Made by a program: the position numbers and the translations under genes. This document shows positions 42,630 to 52,453 of a DNA stretch of 64,000 nt, piece by piece; positions within the stretch are counted from its first letter, which is position 1; every line of letters begins with the position of its first letter. Source of the stretch: Streptomyces sp. Go-475 (lineage in GTDB: Bacteria; Actinomycetota; Actinomycetes; Streptomycetales; Streptomycetaceae); assembly GCF_003330845.1 (NCBI RefSeq), contig NZ_CP026121.1, positions 2,895,501 through 2,959,500 of the forward strand, in the 5' to 3' direction. Under the pieces are notes generated by a model. It worked only from the letters and a program-made list of their open reading frames with translations, was not told the origin of the DNA and did no database searches.

Positions 42630-43043
42630 ATGGAGGGCGTGAAAGAGATTCGGCGCGGCACGCTTCAGGAGCAGACCTTCTACGAGCAGGTCGGCGGGGA
42701 GGAGACCTTCCGTCGGCTCGTCCACCGTTTCTACGAGGGAGTCGCGGAGGACCCGCTGCTGCGGCCCATGTATCCCGAGGAGGACCTGGGCCCGGCCGAG
42801 GAGCGGCTCACGCTCTTCCTCATCCAGTACTGGGGCGGCCCCACGACGTACAGCGACAACCGCGGCCATCCCCGCCTGCGGATGCGGCACGCGCCCTTCA
42901 CGGTCGACCGCGCGGCGCACGACGCCTGGCTGAAGCACATGCGGGTCGCCGTCGAGGAGCTCGGGCTGTCCGAGGAGCACGAGCACACGCTGTGGAACTA
43001 CCTGACGTACGCGGCGGCGTCGATGGTGAACACCCCGGGCTGA
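42630..43043 (+). CDS. Truncated hemoglobin (group II, HbO type)
   Basis: A 137-aa two-on-two globin. It has TFYEQVGGEETFRRLVHRFY with the B10 tyrosine, YWGGPTTYS, the proximal histidine in MRHAPFTV, and the G8 tryptophan in HDAWLKHM, all marks of group II truncated hemoglobins. ATG 42630 is the likeliest start; no strong ribosome site is visible and GTG 42618 is possible. It binds heme and O2/NO and is thought to help respiration or NO/ROS defence. It is divergent from the methyltransferase gene. Confidence 0.92.
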   Translation: MEGVKEIRRGTLQEQTFYEQVGGEETFRRLVHRFYEGVAEDPLLRPMYPEEDLGPAEERLTLFLIQYWGGPTTYSDNRGHPRLRMRHAPFTVDRAAHDAWLKHMRVAVEELGLSEEHEHTLWNYLTYAAASMVNTPG

Positions 43044-43064
43044 CGCGCGGGGGCGTGGCGCCGG

Positions 43065-43733
43065 TCAGCGGACGCTGACGTCCAGCGCCCCGAGCCCGGC
43101 CCGCCGTACGGCGACCGACCCGTACGGTGTGCGCAGCCGGAGCCAGGCGCCCGAGGAGAACAGCGCCGGCGGCGCTCCGGGCCGCAGGAAGCCGAGTGAC
43201 TGCGCGGCGTGCACGGCCCGGACAGGCAGCCGGGTGTCGCCGACCGTGCGGGACCAGATGTCCCGGCCGATCCGGTCCAGCTCGGCCCGGGTGCGCCGCT
43301 CGTCGGGCAACTCCTGCGTGCGGGCGCGGAACTCGGCGACCGCGGCGGCCACCAGCGAGCGCAGGGCGTCCGGCGCGGGCAGCCCCGGCTCTGGCCGCCA
43401 GCCGCCGCGCGGCGGCAGCACGCCCGCCCACGGCGGCCCGGTGACGGCACCCGGCACGACGGCCGTGGCGCCCGCCTCGTCCACCGACTCCAGCAGCTCA
43501 CCGGCGGACACGGTCACGTCCAGCGTGACGTCGAGCCCGTTCTCGTACGGCTTCGCCAGCCGCACGGCGCGGATCGCCAGCACTTCGAAGGACGGCGGCC
43601 GCCCGAAGACGGCGAGCGCGGTGCCCGCGGCCTGCAGGCGCACCGCGGCTCCACGGTCGTAGTGGAGCAGCCGGGAGAGGAAGGCCGCGAGATCCGCCGC
43701 CTCCCCCTCGTCGGCGAGGTGGAGCACCGTCAT
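43065..43733 (-). CDS. Uncharacterised protein coupled to thioesterase gene
   Basis: A 222-aa soluble protein that begins MTVLHLADEGEAADLAAFLS. It has no domain I can name. Two alpha/beta segments (residues 20-100 and 130-220) include RPPSFEVLAIRAVRL and DIWSRTVGDTRLP. Its ATG overlaps the thioesterase stop (ATGA), so it is the last gene of the ettA-thioesterase operon. It is conserved in composition with its neighbours and shows no sign of transfer. Confidence 0.75.
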   Translation of the reverse strand: MTVLHLADEGEAADLAAFLSRLLHYDRGAAVRLQAAGTALAVFGRPPSFEVLAIRAVRLAKPYENGLDVTLDVTVSAGELLESVDEAGATAVVPGAVTGPPWAGVLPPRGGWRPEPGLPAPDALRSLVAAAVAEFRARTQELPDERRTRAELDRIGRDIWSRTVGDTRLPVRAVHAAQSLGFLRPGAPPALFSSGAWLRLRTPYGSVAVRRAGLGALDVSVR

Positions 43734-44143
43734 GCGGCGACGGCCTCCCCCTCGTCGTCGTCCGTGTACTCCTGGAGGAACTCGCGTTCCTCCGCGGTGA
43801 TCCGGCGCGGGCGCTGGGCCTCGAAGTCGAACGGCACTATCACCGTCGAGGCCCGGACGTAGACGACGTCGTCGTCCTTCACCTCGTAGGTGAGGGTGAA
43901 GGACGCGGCCCTGATCTCCGTGACCCACAGCTCGATGTCGACCGGGTGGTGCCGGTGGACGAGCTGCCGCTTGTAGTCGATCTCATGGCGAGCCACCACG
44001 GACCCCTGCTTGAAGTCCTTCTCCGGGCGGAACAGGAAGTCGATACGGGCCTCCTCCAGGTAGCGGAGGAACACCACGTTGTTGACGTGGCCGTACGCGT
44101 CCATGTCCGCCCAGCGCAGCGGGCAGCGGTAGATGTGCCGCAA
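43730..44143 (-). CDS. Acyl-CoA thioesterase (hotdog fold, YbgC/4HBT type)
   Basis: A 137-aa hotdog-fold thioesterase. It begins at TTG 44143 (LRHIYRCPLRW), two bases after the ettA stop, with GGGGCTGA in the ettA tail as ribosome site. The active-site segment is WADMDAYGHVNNVVFLRYLEEAR, the family signature with catalytic Asp. It hydrolyses acyl-CoA or aromatic-CoA thioesters in the cytoplasm. Confidence 0.88.
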   Translation of the reverse strand: MRHIYRCPLRWADMDAYGHVNNVVFLRYLEEARIDFLFRPEKDFKQGSVVARHEIDYKRQLVHRHHPVDIELWVTEIRAASFTLTYEVKDDDVVYVRASTVIVPFDFEAQRPRRITAEEREFLQEYTDDDEGEAVAA

Positions 44144-44145
44144 GA

Positions 44146-45810
<1,665 letters not shown>

Positions 45811-45981
45811 GAGAAACCGTCCGGCAGCTTGAAACTGGCAGTGGGCAGATACACCCCATCTTGCCGTACGGCTACCCCTGGGTGGAAACGCGTATGGGTG
45901 GGGGGCTGTGACCTGGGGGTTCGTGGTGGGCGGCCGAGGCTCGCGCCGTGCGCCACGCCCCAGCACCGAGGGGTGGGCGGA

Positions 45982-46434
45982 CTATGCCGGATCGATGACC
46001 TTCTTGCGCATGTGCCCGTAGACCACCGACGTCCGTACGTCGGCGAGTTCCGGGCGCTTCGCCAGCTTCTCCAGGACCACCGCGTGCAGGTGGTCGGTGT
46101 CCCGGACGGCGACGTGCACGAGGAAGTCGTCGTTCCCGGTGAGGACGAAGATCGAGATGACCTCCGGCATCCCCTCCAAGAAGGTCTGGAAGGTCTCGAT
46201 CACAGCACGTGTCGGCGGACGGACCCGTACGGCGATCACCGCCTGCAGCCCGCGGCCGATCGCCGCGAGGTCCGCCTCCGCGTGAAATCCCGTCAGGACG
46301 CCGCTCTTGCGCAGCGACCGGATTCGCTCCAGACAGGTGGACGGGGCGATACCGAGTTCCTGGGCCATGTCCCGGTTGGTGCGCCGACCGTCCTCCTGGA
46401 GCATCCGCACCAACGCCGAATCTAGTTCGTCCAC
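45982..46434 (-). CDS. Lrp/AsnC-family transcriptional regulator
   Basis: A 150-aa regulator starting at GTG 46434 (VDELDSALVRML) after GGAGTGAGGC; the longer frame upstream is unsupported. The N-terminal HTH contains RDMAQELGIAPSTCLERIRSL. The C-terminal RAM domain (about residues 70-140) contains PEVISIFVLTGNDDFLVHV. It probably senses an amino acid and controls the divergent DMT transporter, as in many Lrp-exporter pairs. Confidence 0.93.
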   Translation of the reverse strand: MDELDSALVRMLQEDGRRTNRDMAQELGIAPSTCLERIRSLRKSGVLTGFHAEADLAAIGRGLQAVIAVRVRPPTRAVIETFQTFLEGMPEVISIFVLTGNDDFLVHVAVRDTDHLHAVVLEKLAKRPELADVRTSVVYGHMRKKVIDPA

Positions 46435-46452
46435 GCTTGCCTCACTCCACCG

Positions 46453-46475
46453 GATTCCGAAGGTAATTCGGACTC
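46453..46475. promoter_or_regulatory. Lrp-type palindrome in divergent promoter
   Basis: GATTCCGAA-GGTAA-TTCGGACTC, 9-bp arms with one mismatch, just upstream of the Lrp start. Symmetry and position fit an Lrp/AsnC operator. Confidence 0.6.
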
Positions 46476-46517
46476 TTCGCATCACCTTCGATGATCTTGT
46501 TAGCCTCCAGCCTAGTC

Positions 46518-46536
46518 GACCGATGTTTGTTCGGTC
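46518..46536. promoter_or_regulatory. Second inverted repeat in Lrp/DMT promoter region
   Basis: GACCGA-N7-TCGGTC lies about 45 bp before the DMT transporter start. It is a second possible regulator site. Confidence 0.45.
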
Positions 46537-46580
46537 ACGTCGCGGTGGGCGCAGTGGGTAGCGGAGAGGGGCGACTTGGT

Positions 46581-47624
46581 ATGCGCAAACGAGGACCCAC
46601 GGTGTGGGCGGTGTGCGCGGTCATGGCGGCCGCGCTGTTCTGGAGCAGTTCGTACGCGGTGACCAAGCAGGTGCTGGAGGACGTCGGCCCGCTCAGTATC
46701 GGCGCCATCAGGTTCACCCTCGCGGCGTTACTCCTGGGCGTGATGGTACGGCTGAGCAGGCACCGCCCGGCCCGTCCGGACCCCCGGCAGCGGCGGCAGC
46801 TCTACCTGAGCGGCTTCCTCGGCATCACCGTGTACTTCATCCTGGAGAACGTCGGGGTCGACCTGTCCACGGCCTCCGACGCGTCGCTGATCGTGGCCAC
46901 GTACCCGCTGATGACGATGCTGGTGGAACTGGTCGTCCTCCGCACCCGGATGCCGCTGCCGCGTGTGACGGGCGTGCTGCTGGCCACCGTCGGCGCCTTC
47001 CTCGTCGTACGCAACGGCGCCGAGGTCGGCGGCAGTGCGCGCTGGCTGGGGGACATCCTGCTGCTGCTCGGCGGGCTGGCCTGGGCCGGCTACAACGTGC
47101 TCGGCAAGCGCGCGAGCGCCGGCCAGGACGCCGTGAGCGTCACCTATTACCAGACCCTGGCGGGTGCGGCCGGCTTCCTGCTCGCGTCCCTGCTGGAGGC
47201 CGACGACTGGCGGATGCCGGGCGCGACCGCCTCATCGCTGCTGGTCTATCTGGCCGTGGCGTGTTCGGTCGGCGGCTTCCTGCTCTACAACTACGGCCTG
47301 CGCAGGATGGCGTCGAGCGTCGCGGTCAACATCCTCAACCTGGTACCGGTCTTCGGCGTCATCGGCGCCGTCGTGATCAACGGGGAGTCGATCCGGCTCG
47401 CCCAGGTGACGGGCGGCCTGATCATCATCGCCGGGGTGGCGCTCGGCATGATCGAGCAGGGACAGGATGACGCCGCGCATCCGCGCGCGAAGGGAAGCGA
47501 GCCGTCCGGGGGTGCGACCGCCCGGACCGGGGGCGCTCCGTCCCCGCCCCTGGAGTCGGGGACTCACGGTGGATACGGTTCGCAGGCCTCTCCGTCGCCG
47601 TCCCGGTCGAGATGGGGCGCGTAG
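46581..47624 (+). CDS. DMT-superfamily (EamA) transporter
   Basis: A 347-aa protein with ten helices in two EamA repeats (about residues 8-140 and 155-290) and a disordered hydrophilic tail of about 55 residues. ATG 46581 follows GAGAGGGG. It is divergent from an Lrp/AsnC regulator, which suggests amino-acid or metabolite export under that regulator. The last 61 bases overlap the convergent lipoprotein gene; the tail region probably lost its original stop. Confidence 0.88.
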   Translation: MRKRGPTVWAVCAVMAAALFWSSSYAVTKQVLEDVGPLSIGAIRFTLAALLLGVMVRLSRHRPARPDPRQRRQLYLSGFLGITVYFILENVGVDLSTASDASLIVATYPLMTMLVELVVLRTRMPLPRVTGVLLATVGAFLVVRNGAEVGGSARWLGDILLLLGGLAWAGYNVLGKRASAGQDAVSVTYYQTLAGAAGFLLASLLEADDWRMPGATASSLLVYLAVACSVGGFLLYNYGLRRMASSVAVNILNLVPVFGVIGAVVINGESIRLAQVTGGLIIIAGVALGMIEQGQDDAAHPRAKGSEPSGGATARTGGAPSPPLESGTHGGYGSQASPSPSRSRWGA

Positions 47625-48277
47625 CCGGGCTCGCCCGTGAACAGGGGTGCGTCGCCGGCGGCTCGTGCCGCGTCGCAGTTCTCGTAGTAGGGGGAGGCTT
47701 CGTCGGGTGGCGGGTCCAGCTCGGTCACCTCTCGTATGTCGGCCCCCACGATCGTGCCGCCGCGAACCGTGTAGGTGCCCTCGAAAATCCGCAGCGTGCC
47801 GTCGGTCTGTGTGGCCTCGAGCGTGACCGAGACGGTGTCGCCGTCCGCGCGGAGGATGTGCACCGTGTCGTGGGCGGTGGTGGCGAACCCGTCCACGAAG
47901 GCCTGGTAGGAGCCGGAGAGGTTCTTGCCCCCGAGATCCCATGCCCGCCGGTAGTCCCGAGCGTTGATCGCGGCGATATAGTCGCGGACCACGGACGACG
48001 CGCTGTCGGCCGTCGGTGACTCGGCCGGCCGAGGGGACACGGGGGCCGACGGCGTCGACCGCTCAGGGGCCGGCGGCGTTTCCGTCGGCTCTGGCGTCGG
48101 GGTCGGAGGTGGAGTGGGCGTCGGCGTGGCCGTCGAGGTTGTGGGCGCCACGGTGATGGTGTTGGTCACCGTGGCCGGGCTCTGCGTGGGCGTCGAGTCG
48201 GTGCCCTGGCAACCGGTCACGGCCACTACCGCCGACAACAGCAGCAACAGGACTCCCAGATGAATAAGGCGGCCCAT
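47564..48277 (-). CDS. Lipoprotein with Excalibur calcium-binding domain
   Basis: A 237-aa exported lipoprotein. The signal peptide has the lipobox VTGC (Cys near residue 23). A Thr/Pro-rich wall-spanning linker (about 30-85) follows, then a domain with VVRDYIAAINARDYRRAWDL typical of NTF2-like extracellular domains. The C-terminal Excalibur motif has YYENCDAARAAG and the calcium loop DRDGDGEACE. It is anchored to the outer face of the membrane. Its function is unknown. Confidence 0.85.
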   Translation of the reverse strand: MGRLIHLGVLLLLLSAVVAVTGCQGTDSTPTQSPATVTNTITVAPTTSTATPTPTPPPTPTPEPTETPPAPERSTPSAPVSPRPAESPTADSASSVVRDYIAAINARDYRRAWDLGGKNLSGSYQAFVDGFATTAHDTVHILRADGDTVSVTLEATQTDGTLRIFEGTYTVRGGTIVGADIREVTELDPPPDEASPYYENCDAARAAGDAPLFTGEPGYAPHLDRDGDGEACEPYPP

Positions 48278-48452
48278 CTGCCCCACCTCGCGAGTTGGGT
48301 GCCTGTCTTCAGAGTGCGCCCCCGATCGGCGGACGGCAACGCTCGCTCGGAGCCGTCGTCGCGATGAGTTCCGGCCCGGCCCGGAGTCTGTTCCGGTGAG
48401 CGTCGCGGCATGCCGTACGAGGCTGCCCGGCACGAGAACCACGGAGGACACC

Positions 48453-49277
48453 ATGACGACCACGCCGGACGATCCGACCACCACGCCGGACGATCCGACC
48501 ACCGCGCCGGACGATCCGACCACCGCGCTGCCCGGCCGCCCGCCCGTGGTCGACCTGGCCACCTGGCAGGCCGCCCGCGACGAGCTGCTGGTCCGCGAGA
48601 AGGCCCACACCCGCGAGGGCGACGCCCTCGCCGCGGCCCGCCGCCGGTTGCCGATGGTGGAGTTCGACGGGACGGTCGAGGTCGTCGGCCCCGACGGCCC
48701 GGTCCCGTTCCTGGACCTCTTCCAGGGCCGTGACGAGCTCGTGGTCTACCAGCACATGTGGTACGACGGCGCCCCGCACCAGGGGCAGTGCGAGGGCTGC
48801 ACGACCACGGCCTGGCACCTGAAGGACGCCGTCTACCTCAACGCCCGCGGCGTCTCCTTCGCCGTCCTGACCACGGGCCCGTGGGACGAGGTCGCCGCCT
48901 ACGTCGAGTTCATGGGCTACACCCAGCCCTGGTACTCGGTGCGCGGCGTGGACGCCCCCGTCGGCGGCGCCATGGGGTACCTCACCTGCTTCCTGCGCGA
49001 CGGCGACCGCGTGTTCCTCACCTACTCCACGACGGGCCGCGGCAACGAGCGGGTCAACGGCTCCCTCGGCCTGCTCGACTTGACGCCCTACGGGCGCGGC
49101 GAGGCGTGGGAGGACAATCCCGAGGGCTGGCCCGAGGGCGGCAGCCCGTGCTGGTCCTGGCGTTCGGACGCGGACGGCAACGCCACCTGGGGCCCGACCA
49201 GCCGCCCCGTGCCGCAGTGGACCCGCCCCGGCGCGACCCCCGTGGAAACCCTCGGGCGGCACGGCCACCACCACTGA
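48453..49277 (+). CDS. DUF899 thioredoxin-like family protein
   Basis: A 274-aa protein with ATG 48453 after ACGGAGGACACC. Residues 5-25 are three PDDPTT(T/A) repeats. The DUF899 domain covers the rest: LVVYQHMWYDGAPHQGQCEGCTT in two parts, a peroxiredoxin/thioredoxin-like fold with CxxC-like cysteines, then WYSVRGVDAPVGGAMGYLTC and VFLTYSTTGRGNE. The gene ends in a His-rich tail (GRHGHHH). The family is thought to be redox-related; the substrate is unknown. Confidence 0.88.
   Translation: MTTTPDDPTTTPDDPTTAPDDPTTALPGRPPVVDLATWQAARDELLVREKAHTREGDALAAARRRLPMVEFDGTVEVVGPDGPVPFLDLFQGRDELVVYQHMWYDGAPHQGQCEGCTTTAWHLKDAVYLNARGVSFAVLTTGPWDEVAAYVEFMGYTQPWYSVRGVDAPVGGAMGYLTCFLRDGDRVFLTYSTTGRGNERVNGSLGLLDLTPYGRGEAWEDNPEGWPEGGSPCWSWRSDADGNATWGPTSRPVPQWTRPGATPVETLGRHGHHH
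48465..48527. repeat. 21-bp coding tandem repeat (3 units)
   Basis: Three near-identical units that begin CCGGACGATCCGACCACC encode PDDPTT-x heptads at the N-terminus of the DUF899 protein. Confidence 0.9.
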
Positions 49278-49292
49278 CACACCGCCGACAGC

Positions 49293-49320
49293 GGCACCGG
49301 CAGCGGCCTCAGCCGGTGCC
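49293..49320. terminator. Bidirectional terminator hairpin
   Basis: GGCACCGGC and GCCGGTGCC (perfect 9-bp arms, 10-base loop) between the convergent DUF899 and BamE-like genes; it overlaps the last codons of the latter. Confidence 0.65.
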
Positions 49321-49590
49321 GTCGACGGGTTCCCCGCGGCCCGGCACGGGGCCCGTGAGAACCTTCTCCACTCGCCCCCGTCTGAAGTGGATGAACGTCG
49401 CGAGCCCCGCGCGCGGGGTGTCCGCGTACACCCAGGCCTCGGACCGGCTCCGGCGGCGCCAGATCCTCAGGTCCAGGGAGGATCTTGTCGCGTACCGGCC
49501 GAGGTACTGCCTGTCGTCGACAGCTTCCGTGGGGCTTCCCAGCAGGCGTCTCACCTGTCTGCGCGTCATGCCCGGCTCGACCTGGATCAT
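49309..49590 (-). CDS. Small BamE/SmpA-like protein
   Basis: A 93-aa protein. VEPGMTRRQVRRLLGSPTEA followed by a basic RIWRRRSRSEAWVYAD strand and FIHFRRGRVEKV resembles the two-helix, beta-sheet BamE/SmpA-like fold. There is no signal peptide, unlike true BamE. The start is uncertain (ATG 49590 or ATG 49569), and there is no clear ribosome site. Function unknown. Confidence 0.6.
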   Translation of the reverse strand: MIQVEPGMTRRQVRRLLGSPTEAVDDRQYLGRYATRSSLDLRIWRRRSRSEAWVYADTPRAGLATFIHFRRGRVEKVLTGPVPGRGEPVDGTG

Positions 49591-49639
49591 GGGCGCAGGG
49601 TAAGTGGAGCCTGCCGGGACCGGTCCCCGAAGCCGCCGG

Positions 49640-51052
49640 TCAGTCCCCCGCCGTCGCCTCCCGGCGCCGCAGCACGACGAGCGTCGCCCCGCCGATCAGG
49701 ACCAGGCCGATGGCGATGCCCGTGATCAGCGGCGTGACACCGGAGCCGCCGGTCTCGGCGAGGTTGGTGTCCGAGGCCGTGCCGCCCAGCGCGGCCGGGC
49801 TCGGCTCGCTCAGGGTCTGCGTGGCGGTGCCCGTCCCGCTGCCCTGGATCCGGCAGTCCAGCATGCCGGTGAAGCGCTTCGTGAAGCTCCCGGGGCCGTG
49901 GATGGTGAAGTCGTAGGCCTGGTCCTCCTGGAGCGGGACCGTCACCGTGCGGGTCTCGCCGGCGGCGATGGTGTGCTCGAGGCCGGCGAGTTCGAAGGTG
50001 AACGGCTCGTCGCCCTTGTTGGAGGCGATGACGTCGACACCGCCCTCGGCGCAGTTCTTCGCCGCCGTCAGGGCGGGGACCGGGCCCTGCTTCAGCCAGG
50101 TCGCCTCGGCCGTCGCCGACACCGTCGACTCGCTGGACCCGGCCAGGATCTGCGTCTGGCTCCGGCTCTCGGAGGCGAAGGCGCGGCCGACCGGCACGGT
50201 GGTGGAGGCCTGCACGGTCAGCTCGGCCGTGCCGGCCGCCGCGTCCTCGGGCACCTCGAAGAACACCTGCCCGCCGTCGGACGTGGAGGTGACGGCCTTG
50301 CCCTGCTTGTCGACGATCCGGACCCCGCTCGTGGCGGCGTCGGCGGGCGGGGTGACCGTCGCGCTGCCGCCGTTGGTGCGCACCGTCACCGGGCCGAGCA
50401 GCTCACCCGGGCGGCCGGAGACCGCGGACGGTTCGAGCGTGAGCGAGGCGCGGGGCTCGGCGAGGTTCCGGGCGCTCTTCTCCAGGTAGTCCGCGAGCTG
50501 CTCGGCCTGCGGGTCGAGCGCGTCGACGGCCACGTCGTCCGAGTAGCGCCAGATCGCCACCTGCGTACCGGACGCCGCGTCCTGCTCGGTCAGCGCGCCG
50601 CGGACACCCGCCTTGCGGGCGAGCGCCGCGAGGTCGTTCACCTGCGGGTAGGAGTTCTGCAGGATCCAGCGGATCTTGCCGGCGTCCTTGTTGGTGCCCA
50701 GGGAGGTGCCGCTCCAGGGCGTCTCGTGGTACTCGGCGTCCCGTTGCGTGGGGTTGTGCAGGTCGACGCAGTACGTCTGCAGCGTGCCACCGCCCTCGAC
50801 GGACATCTCGAACAGGCCCGCCGACACGTGCTGGTCGCCGGTGCCGCCGTGTATCACCGCGGTCCCGAAGGTCTTGAGCCCGGCTATCGTCGCGGTCGCT
50901 CCGCCCTGGCTCTGCGTCGTCCCGTCGGCGGCCGTCGCCTGGCCGGCACCGGCCAGACCGCCGGCGGTGACGAGCCCGGACATCACCGTCGCGGCGGCGA
51001 GGCGGGCTGCCCCTCGCCTGCGGACGAACAGCTCAGAGAACGAAGCAAACAC
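49640..51052 (-). CDS. LAETG-anchored thioester-domain (TQXA) surface protein
   Basis: A 470-aa cell-wall protein. GTG 51052 follows AAGGGG. The signal peptide (residues about 14-40) ends near QATAADG. The thioester domain has Cys95 in TYCVDLHN and Gln164 in TQVAIWRYSDD. These two residues form the internal Cys-Gln thioester in TIE/TED proteins, which bond covalently to host or matrix amines. Two beta-sandwich stalk segments follow. The sorting signal is LAETGG, then a hydrophobic helix and a basic tail RRREATAGD, suited to the Streptomyces class E sortases. It is probably displayed on hyphae. Confidence 0.88.
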   Translation of the reverse strand: MFASFSELFVRRRGAARLAAATVMSGLVTAGGLAGAGQATAADGTTQSQGGATATIAGLKTFGTAVIHGGTGDQHVSAGLFEMSVEGGGTLQTYCVDLHNPTQRDAEYHETPWSGTSLGTNKDAGKIRWILQNSYPQVNDLAALARKAGVRGALTEQDAASGTQVAIWRYSDDVAVDALDPQAEQLADYLEKSARNLAEPRASLTLEPSAVSGRPGELLGPVTVRTNGGSATVTPPADAATSGVRIVDKQGKAVTSTSDGGQVFFEVPEDAAAGTAELTVQASTTVPVGRAFASESRSQTQILAGSSESTVSATAEATWLKQGPVPALTAAKNCAEGGVDVIASNKGDEPFTFELAGLEHTIAAGETRTVTVPLQEDQAYDFTIHGPGSFTKRFTGMLDCRIQGSGTGTATQTLSEPSPAALGGTASDTNLAETGGSGVTPLITGIAIGLVLIGGATLVVLRRREATAGD

Positions 51053-51218
51053 CAAATTCCCCTTCGAGCAGGACCCGTTGACGTGGGGGGACGGTCCCAC
51101 CAGCAGAATCAGAAGCCTCACAGGCCCCAAGAGCCCCGAGAGCCATGTCCGGCATCCTAGGGACGCGGCGAGCCGTGCTCGCCGGTGAGACGGCCGGAGG
51201 GGTGATCCGACTCGGAAT

Positions 51219-51297
51219 CGTTATCGCCAAGACCCCTTGTGAGCAGGGCTTATCGGCAAGTCACCGCTGGCCGTACGGTGCGCACTCGCCGATAAGC
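51219..51297. repeat. TTATCG repeats upstream of surface-protein gene
   Basis: CGTTATCGCCAAG (51219-51231) and GCTTATCGGCAAG (51248-51260) are direct copies. GCCGATAAGC (51288-51297) is the exact inverse of the second. They lie in the 289-base spacer between the surface-protein gene and ssbB. Possible operator cluster or stem-loop. Confidence 0.55.
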
Positions 51298-51341
51298 CGC
51301 AGTTCGGGCAGCCGGTGGACGGTGATCGACGGTGATTGACG

Positions 51342-51818
51342 TCACGTCAACGCCGGTGTCTCCACCTGCTGTTGAGGAGGCCCGCCGGTGGCCGGCCCGG
51401 AACCCTCGGGCGGCGTCTCCCAGTTGGGCTCCGGCTGCTGCGGCGACGCCACCGTCTCCGGCTTGCCGCCGCGCCGGAAAGCCGAGGTGCCCCAGGCGAG
51501 GTCGTGGCCGATGGCGACCGCGTCGATGTCCGCCGAGGTCCAGTTCTGCCCCTCGCGCACGTCGGTGCGCACCTTCAGCCTGCCCTGCACGATGACGGGC
51601 TCGCCCACCGTCAGCGACGCCGCCGTGTTCGTGGCGAGCTGGCGGTTGGCCCAGACCGTGAAGAAGTTGGTGTGCCCGTCCGTCCAGGTGCTCTTCTCGC
51701 GGTCCCAGTAGCGCGCGGTGACCGCCAGCCGGAACCTCGCCGACGGGCCGGACGCCATCTCCCGGTACACCGGCTGCGTCGCCACGCGACCGACCGCGCA
51801 GACCATCGTCTCGTTCAT
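51342..51818 (-). CDS. ssbB: Single-stranded DNA-binding protein SsbB
   Basis: A 158-aa OB-fold protein starting at ATG 51818 after GGGAGGGG. The OB domain (about residues 1-110) has MVCAVGRVATQPVY, RFRLAVTARYWD, FFTVWANRQLATN and GEPVIVQGRLKV. The C-terminal tail is Gln/Pro-rich and lacks the acidic DDIPF tip of the essential SsbA. That, and its place next to the dynamin genes, identify the paralogue SsbB. In S. coelicolor, SsbB acts in chromosome segregation during sporulation. Confidence 0.87.
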   Translation of the reverse strand: MNETMVCAVGRVATQPVYREMASGPSARFRLAVTARYWDREKSTWTDGHTNFFTVWANRQLATNTAASLTVGEPVIVQGRLKVRTDVREGQNWTSADIDAVAIGHDLAWGTSAFRRGGKPETVASPQQPEPNWETPPEGSGPATGGPPQQQVETPALT

Positions 51819-52054
51819 CGCGAACCCCTCCCTCGCCCGGAGTCCGACACCGGGCCGACACACGTACGGGCCGGTCCCGTACGGCTGTGTCCCAAAGACT
51901 GCCGCCGCCGGGCCGGGCCCGCTGAGCGCTGTGGACCACCGACTGCCTGTGGACAACGCCGCCACCCGAACGGGTGAGCCGAGCGGTGCGGCACGTCCGG
52001 TACAGGTGTGCCGACAGACGGTCTGCGCGGGCTTCGCCGCAGTGCACCGCTCGC

Positions 52055-52366
52055 TCAGCCCGCGGCGATCACAGCCTGGATCAGACCCGGGAAGCGGCGG
52101 TCCAGGTCCTCCTTGCGGAGGCGCATGTACAAGCCGTTCCCGGCGTCACGCTGATACACCAGGCCCGCCTCGCGCAGCACTCGCCAGTGGCGGGTGCGAC
52201 TGGACTTGCCCACCGGCAGGTCGAAGGAAGCGCACAGCCGTTCCTCATCCGGTCGTTCGGCCAGTTCCGCCACGACCCGACGTCGGTTCGCGTCGGCCAG
52301 CGCCAAGAGGATGGGCCCCACCTCCAGCTCCTCGACACGAGGGTGCGCCAACTCGCCTTCCGCCAT
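52055..52366 (-). CDS. ArsR-like winged-helix transcriptional regulator
   Basis: A 103-aa regulator. Helices of the wHTH: PILLALADANRRRVVAELAE, then LPVGKSSRTRHWRVLREAGL. The wing reads VYQRDAGNGLYMRLR. ATG 52366 is preferred; TTG 52384 would start inside the operator. The ArsR metal-site cysteines ELCVC are absent (EERLCASF has one Cys), so the signal is probably not arsenic. It lies divergent from a 33-codon ORF across two palindromic operators. Confidence 0.87.
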   Translation of the reverse strand: MAEGELAHPRVEELEVGPILLALADANRRRVVAELAERPDEERLCASFDLPVGKSSRTRHWRVLREAGLVYQRDAGNGLYMRLRKEDLDRRFPGLIQAVIAAG

Positions 52367-52384
52367 CACTCCACCCCTCGACAA

Positions 52385-52433
52385 GGTACGCCCAGTTGCG
52401 TACCTTCCTCAGAGGTACGCAACTGGGCGTACC
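52385..52433. promoter_or_regulatory. Twin palindromic operators of the ArsR-type regulator
   Basis: Two 20-bp sites, GGTACGC-N6-GCGTACC, at 52385-52404 and 52414-52433. Each is a palindrome, and the second is the exact reverse complement of the first, giving a perfect 23-bp inverted repeat (52383-52405 / 52413-52435). They lie between the regulator start and the small ORF. Such pairs usually bind two cooperating dimers. Confidence 0.85.
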
Positions 52434-52453
52434 TTACCGCTGCCGGGGGAGTC

